Shown here in pieces: positions 13,501 through 15,701 of a stretch of 15,701 nucleotides of DNA (positions are counted from its first letter, which is position 1; every line of letters begins with the position of its first letter). Origin of the DNA: an uncultured Burkholderiales bacterium (GTDB lineage Bacteria > Pseudomonadota > Gammaproteobacteria > Burkholderiales > Burkholderiaceae); the NCBI GenBank assembly GCA_946480465.1, contig CAMLJY010000109.1, positions 1 to 15,701 on the forward strand, in the 5' to 3' direction. Below the pieces are notes generated by a model. It made no database searches. It was given only the letters and a program-made list of their open reading frames with translations, and was not told the origin of the DNA. The position numbers were made by a program, and so were the translations under genes.

Positions 13501-15701
13501 GCTTCGCGATGTCGTCGAAGTGCAGGCCGGTGGTGGGCTCGTCAAAGAGGAACAGCGTGCCCTTCTTCGCCGCCGGCTGCTTCGGTCCGCTGGCCGCCTC
13601 GGCCAGGAAGCCGGCCAGCTTCAGGCGCTGCGCCTCGCCGCCCGAGAGCGTGGGCACCGGCTGGCCCAGGCGCACGTAGTCCAGGCCGACGTCGACGATG
13701 GGCTGCAGCCGCGCGATCACCGCCGTGTCGTGCACGAAGATGTCGCAGGCCTCGGCCACCGTCAGTTCCAGCACGTCGGCCACCGACAGGCTGTGCGGGC
13801 CACGCACCAGCTTGACCTCCAGCAGCTCGGCGCGGAAGCGCTTGCCGTCGCAATCGGGGCAGCGCAGGTAGACGTCGGACAGGAACTGCATCTCGACGTG
13901 CTCGAAGCCCGAGCCGCCGCAGGTGGGGCAGCGCCCGTCGCCGGCGTTGAAGCTGAACATGCCGGCGCCGTAGTTGCGTTCCAGCGCCAGTGGCGCCTGC
14001 GCGAAGAGCTTGCGGATCTCGTCGAAGGCACCGACGTAGCTCACCGGGTTGGAACGCGCGGTCTTGCCGATCGGGCTCTGGTCGACGAAGACCGCGTCGG
14101 CCAGCCAGTCGGTGCCCAGCAGCTGGTCGTGCTCGCCCGCGCCTTCCGTGGGCTTGCCGAAGTGGCGCAGCAGCGCGGGCACCAGCACGTCCTGCACCAG
14201 CGTGCTCTTGCCGGAACCCGAGACGCCGGTGACCACCGTGAGACGCTGCAGCGGGAACGCCACCTGCACATTTTTCAGGTTATGTTCCCGCGCGCCTTCC
14301 AGGATCAGCTTCGGCGTGGCTTCGTTGACGAAGCGGCGCATCCCGATGCCCACGTGCTTGCGCGCGCCCAGGTAGGCGCCGGTCAGCGTGTCGGCCTTGC
14401 GGGCGGCCTCGGGCGGGCCGTCGAACACGATGCGGCCGCCGCGTTCTCCCGGGCCGGGGCCCATGTCGATCAGGCGGTCGGCGGCCAGCATCACCGCGGG
14501 GTCGTGTTCCACCACCACCAGCGTGTTGCCGGCATCGCGCAGGCGCTGCATGGCTTCGACGATGCGGTTCATGTCGCGCGGGTGCAGGCCGATGCTGGGC
14601 TCGTCCAGCACGAACATGGTGTTGACCAGCGAGGTGCCGAGCGCGGTGGTCAGGTTGATGCGCTGCACCTCGCCGCCGGACAGGGTGCGGCTCTGGCGGT
14701 CCAGCTGCAGGTAGCCCAGGCCGACGTCGCACAGGTACTTCAGACGCGTGCGCACCTCGTCGAGCAGCAGCTTCAGGGCCTCGTCCAGCATCGATGAAGG
14801 CAGGGTCAGGCCATCGAAGAAGCGCCGCAGCTTGTCGATCGGCAAGAGCATCAGGTCGTGCAGGCACAGGCCCGGCAGCGCTTCCAGCTGCTCGCGCGAC
14901 CAGCCCGTGCCCTTCGGCAGCACGCGCTGAAACCGACGACCCCCCGGGACGCCTGGCGGCCCCCCTCCCCCAGAGGGGGGCGAGGCCGCTTGGGAGCGGC
15001 CCGGCGCGGCCTCCGGCGCCATCACGCCATCGGCGTCGTCCTTGGAGCCCAGGCGCCACAGCAGCGCTTCGGTCTTCAGCCGCGCCCCGCCGCAGGTCTC
15101 GCAGGGCGTGTAGCTGCGGTACTTGGACAAGAGCACGCGGATGTGCATCTTGTAGGCCTTGCTCTCCAGGTAGCCGAAGAAGCGGCGCACGCCGTACCAC
15201 TGCTTGTTCCAGTTGCCGTTCCAGTGCGGCGAGCCCTCGATCACCCAGTCCTTCTGCGCCCGGCTGAGCTGGCTCCACGCGGTGTCGCGCGGGATGCCGG
15301 CCTCGCCGGCGTACTTCATCAGGTCGTCCTGGCATTCCTTCCAGGCCGGCGTCTGCAGCGGCTTGATGGCGCCGGCGCGCAGGGTCTTGCGGTGGTCGGG
15401 GATCACCAGGCCGAAGTCGACGCCGATGACGCGGCCGAAACCACGGCAGGCCTCGCAGGCGCCGAAGGCGGAGTTGAAGCTGAAGAGCGCGGGCTGCGGG
15501 TCGGCGTAGCGCAGGTCGCTGTCGGGGCAGTGCAGGCCGGTGGAGTAACGCCAGAGGTCAGCGTCGCCCTCGTCGCGCAGGGCATAGACGTTGACGCGTC
15601 CGCTGCCGCGGCGCAGCGACAGCTCGATCGCTTCGACCACCCGCGCCTTCTCGGCACCGCCCAGGCGGATGCGGTCGGCCACCACGTCCAGGATCTTGCG
15701 G
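10517..15701 (-). CDS. uvrA: Double-length UvrA-type excinuclease subunit (two tandem UvrA modules; N-terminus outside window)
   Basis: This DNA damage-recognition ABC ATPase runs off the right edge; the GTG at 15683-15685 is an internal Val, so the start is missing. About 1,727 residues are visible, against roughly 950 for ordinary UvrA, because two UvrA modules are fused. Module 1 (about 13200-15701): incomplete zinc finger 1 (15440-15530), ABC signature LSGGEVQR (14660-14690), second Walker A (14198-14234), zinc finger 2 (13840-13940) and second signature (13629-13655). Module 2 (10517 to about 13200): Walker A (13081-13117), a UvrB-binding-like segment (about 12580-12770), zinc finger 1 (12310-12410), signature (11921-11950), Walker A (11461-11490), zinc finger 2 (11050-11160) and signature (10869-10889). 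All four Walker B motifs (LDEPxxGLH or FDEPTTGLH) are intact. A canonical uvrA probably exists elsewhere, making this a paralog. A Gly/Pro-rich insert lies at about 14930-15045. Confidence 0.93.
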   Translation of the reverse strand, partial: RKILDVVADRIRLGGAEKARVVEAIELSLRRGSGRVNVYALRDEGDADLWRYSTGLHCPDSDLRYADPQPALFSFNSAFGACEACRGFGRVIGVDFGLVIPDHRKTLRAGAIKPLQTPAWKECQDDLMKYAGEAGIPRDTAWSQLSRAQKDWVIEGSPHWNGNWNKQWYGVRRFFGYLESKAYKMHIRVLLSKYRSYTPCETCGGARLKTEALLWRLGSKDDADGVMAPEAAPGRSQAASPPSGGGGPPGVPGGRRFQRVLPKGTGWSREQLEALPGLCLHDLMLLPIDKLRRFFDGLTLPSSMLDEALKLLLDEVRTRLKYLCDVGLGYLQLDRQSRTLSGGEVQRINLTTALGTSLVNTMFVLDEPSIGLHPRDMNRIVEAMQRLRDAGNTLVVVEHDPAVMLAADRLIDMGPGPGERGGRIVFDGPPEAARKADTLTGAYLGARKHVGIGMRRFVNEATPKLILEGAREHNLKNVQVAFPLQRLTVVTGVSGSGKSTLVQDVLVPALLRHFGKPTEGAGEHDQLLGTDWLADAVFVDQSPIGKTARSNPVSYVGAFDEIRKLFAQAPLALERNYGAGMFSFNAGDGRCPTCGGSGFEHVEMQFLSDVYLRCPDCDGKRFRAELLEVKLVRGPHSLSVADVLELTVAEACDIFVHDTAVIARLQPIVDVGLDYVRLGQPVPTLSGGEAQRLKLAGFLAEAASGPKQPAAKKGTLFLFDEPTTGLHFDDIAKLMRSLRKLLEAGHSLIVIEHNLDVIRSADWIVDLGPEGGDAGGEIVCTGTPEDVKAHRTSHTGRALREYESALGIGKHVVEEGRPLQLVAKARRDAQKVIDESIRIVNAREHNLKSLAVDIPRGKFSVITGVSGSGKSTLAFDILFNEGQRRYLESLNAYARSIVQPAGRPEVDAVYGIPPTVAIEQRLSRGGRKSTVATTTEVWHFLRLLWVKLGLQHCVNDGSEVRPQSVESIAAQILRDYKGQHVGLLAPLVVNRKGVYTDLAKWAKARGHTHLRVDGEFLKVDPWPRIDRFKEHTIELPVGDLWIGSGDEAELRELLAKTLDLGKGVLHLLAPLDGLAGAMATGGATGRIGALKVFSTKRACPQCGTSYPELDPRMFSYNSKHGWCTSCVGTGLTLTREQRKAYDDSVRSDDDKGREQSFPSEEPEIEGVGGEPCPDCLGTRLNPVSRAISFDGHAITAVAQWSVGDARRWIEGLKLTGRDAAIARDVVVEIRNRLEFLEEVGLGYLTLDRAAPTLSGGEAQRIRLAAQLGSNLQGVCYVLDEPTIGLHPRDNGILLKALGRLSEQGNTLVVVEHDEDTIRRADHIIDIGPGAGKRGGTLVAQGRSEDLAKHPDSLTGRFLAAPLQHPLHPRRNVNLATFQLGVQGAHLHNLRQVDVQLPLQRLVAVTGVSGSGKSTLAREVLLANVQAAVALKGSRAGRDALAKGGLELVGCTGLTGYEPIDRVLEVDQTPIGKTPRSCPATYIGFWDAIRKLFTETLEAKARGYAAARFSFNTGDGRCPACEGQGVRTIEMSFLPDVKVPCDQCHGMRFNPETLAVSWRGKSIGEVLQMEVDEAVEFFASMPSIAHPLKLLQDVGLGYLTLGQPSPTLSGGEAQRIKLVTELSKVRDDVTRRGQKPPHTLYVLDEPTVGLHMADVEKLIRVLHRLVDGEHSVVVIEHDLDVIAEADWVIDLGPDGGSAGGTVVAAGPPELLVKRGTHTGVALKPVLAR
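14935..15020. repeat. GC-rich double-hairpin repeat inserted in frame within the uvrA-type gene
   Basis: Two perfect hairpins lie side by side: GCCCCCCTC-CCCCA-GAGGGGGGC (14959-14981, 9-bp stem) and GGCCGCT-TGGG-AGCGGCC (14984-15001, 7-bp stem). They are flanked by G/C runs (CCCCCGGG at 14941-14948 and CCGGCGC-type words after 15001). Read on the - strand the segment encodes a Ser/Gly/Pro-rich stretch (QAASPPSGGGGPPGVPGG) unlike any part of UvrA. It sits in the loop between the CETCGGARL motif and the LPIDKLRRFF helix of module 1. From memory, GC palindromes of this look occur as dispersed intergenic repeats in Burkholderiales. The exact borders of the insert cannot be fixed without homologues. 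Confidence 0.65.

Noticed and set aside
15683..15685. GTG near the right edge as the start of the uvrA-type gene
   Set aside because: The frame continues to the window edge with UvrA-like residues, and the first Walker A region must lie further upstream.

Overview
The window is very GC-rich DNA with tightly packed genes. The gene content (ResB/CcsB system II cytochrome c maturation, MsrP/MsrQ, a PAP2-EptA pair and a double-length UvrA) and the protein sequences suggest a betaproteobacterium of the order Burkholderiales, probably near the Leptothrix/Rubrivivax/Ideonella group. That placement is an inference from protein style, not from a search.

Left part (1-4428, + strand), periplasmic redox block: the 3' two-thirds of resB, then ccsB starting from a TTG that overlaps the resB stop, then msrP (Tat-exported molybdoenzyme) and msrQ (its haem membrane partner). 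ResB-CcsB move haem across the membrane and attach it to c-type cytochromes. MsrPQ repairs oxidised methionines in periplasmic proteins with electrons from the respiratory chain.

Middle part (4532-6425, + strand): two alpha-helical repeat proteins of unknown role. The first has about eight TPRs and looks like the sensory half of a TPR-GGDEF protein without the output domain. The second is a smaller TPR-like protein.

Envelope modification operon (6511-8947, + strand): a perfect PmrA-type box (CTTAAG-N5-CTTAAG) lies just upstream of a PAP2 phosphatase gene. That gene overlaps by ATGA with eptA, a phosphoethanolamine-lipid A transferase. Box and gene functions together suggest PmrAB-like control of lipid A charge and cationic peptide resistance. 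This is the most informative regulatory signal in the window.

Right part: a 79-aa hypothetical gene, then metC (cystathionine beta-lyase). Convergent to these, on the - strand, is most of a giant uvrA-type gene that runs off the right edge. It encodes two complete UvrA-like modules in tandem: four ABC signatures and three of the expected four Walker A motifs are visible. One module carries an in-frame, strongly palindromic GC-rich repeat that looks like a dispersed repeat inserted in coding sequence. The same module has Ser in place of one zinc-finger Cys.

Three genes (5817, 6552, 9338) share a GCCTA-containing -10-like hexamer only 6-8 nt before the ATG, which suggests leaderless transcripts. 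No tRNA, rRNA, CRISPR array, transposase or integrase was seen. I did not find a wholly new system; the points most worth following up are the PmrA box, the repeat inside uvrA and the orphan TPR pair.
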